From: Hyphomicrobiaceae bacterium UBA4460
GTDB taxonomy: Bacteria; Pseudomonadota; Alphaproteobacteria; Rhizobiales; Methyloligellaceae
Assembly (NCBI GenBank): GCA_002390155.1
Contig: DGOS01000029.1
Span: 42,185-48,561, forward strand
Reading direction: 5' to 3'
DNA: 6,377 nucleotides
Part shown: in pieces, positions 6,051 to 6,377 of the stretch
Numbering within the stretch: position 1 is the stretch's first letter
How the letters are laid out: each line of letters begins with the position of its first letter
The notes under the pieces: generated by a model
What the model was told of the DNA's origin: nothing
Databases searched by the model: none
The model's input: the letters and a program-made list of their open reading frames with translations, nothing else
Position numbers and translations under genes: made by a program

Positions 6051-6079
6051 TTGCCCTTATGGTGAACCGCGCGCAATCT
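6051..6079 (+). promoter_or_regulatory. Candidate katG promoter
   Basis: TTGCCC (6051-6056) directly abuts the OxyR element, and CAATCT (6074-6079) follows after 17 bases. A poor promoter placed against an activator site suits OxyR-dependent transcription. An alternative pair, TTGCTT (6021-6026) and TACGAT (6045-6050) with an 18-base spacer, lies inside the OxyR element and would instead imply repression by bound OxyR. Confidence 0.35.
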
Positions 6080-6126
6080 CCGCTCTGAGTACCAAGAGCC
6101 AAATCAAGGCCAATGATCGGAGATGA

Positions 6127-6377
<251 letters not shown>

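Noticed and set aside
5069..6076. Minus-strand open frame of about 335 codons opposite the hydrolase
   Set aside because: The plus-strand hydrolase has a full catalytic triad; the antisense frame has no recognisable features and would run into the katG regulatory region.

Overview
The window is a piece of a GC-rich alphaproteobacterial chromosome, probably Hyphomicrobiales-like judging from protein style and gene order; the genus cannot be fixed from the sequence alone. About two thirds of it is the start of the division and cell wall (dcw) cluster, read on the minus strand from right to left: mraZ (4611-4129), rsmH/mraW (4132-3107), ftsL (3072-2728), ftsI (2707-1013) and the 5' part of murE (935 to beyond base 1). 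The right third is on the plus strand: a secreted-looking alpha/beta-hydrolase (5054-5983) and the first 82 codons of katG, catalase-peroxidase (6130 to beyond 6377).

The dcw genes are tightly packed and look co-transcribed. mraZ and rsmH overlap by four bases (ATGA), rsmH-ftsL are 34 bases apart, ftsL-ftsI 20 bases, and ftsI-murE 77 bases. MraZ is the cluster's DNA-binding regulator, RsmH methylates 16S rRNA, FtsL and FtsI are inner-membrane divisome proteins (FtsI is the septal transpeptidase), and MurE makes the UDP-MurNAc-tripeptide precursor in the cytoplasm. Upstream of mraZ, in the divergent intergenic region, is a run of TGGG-type tetranucleotides exactly 10 bp apart (4777-4830). It overlaps a plausible mraZ promoter and matches the known architecture of MraZ operators.

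The katG leader carries a four-part element (6014-6050) with the spacing of an OxyR binding site, so this katG is probably peroxide-inducible. The hydrolase between the two regions has a complete Ser-Asp-His triad and an N-terminal export signal; its substrate is unknown.

I see no wholly new system. The points most worth a second look are the phased MraZ operator array, the OxyR element, a perfect 8-bp hairpin lying between the ribosome-binding site and start codon of ftsL, and the TTG start of ftsI. I see no tRNA, rRNA, CRISPR array, insertion sequence or clear rho-independent terminator.
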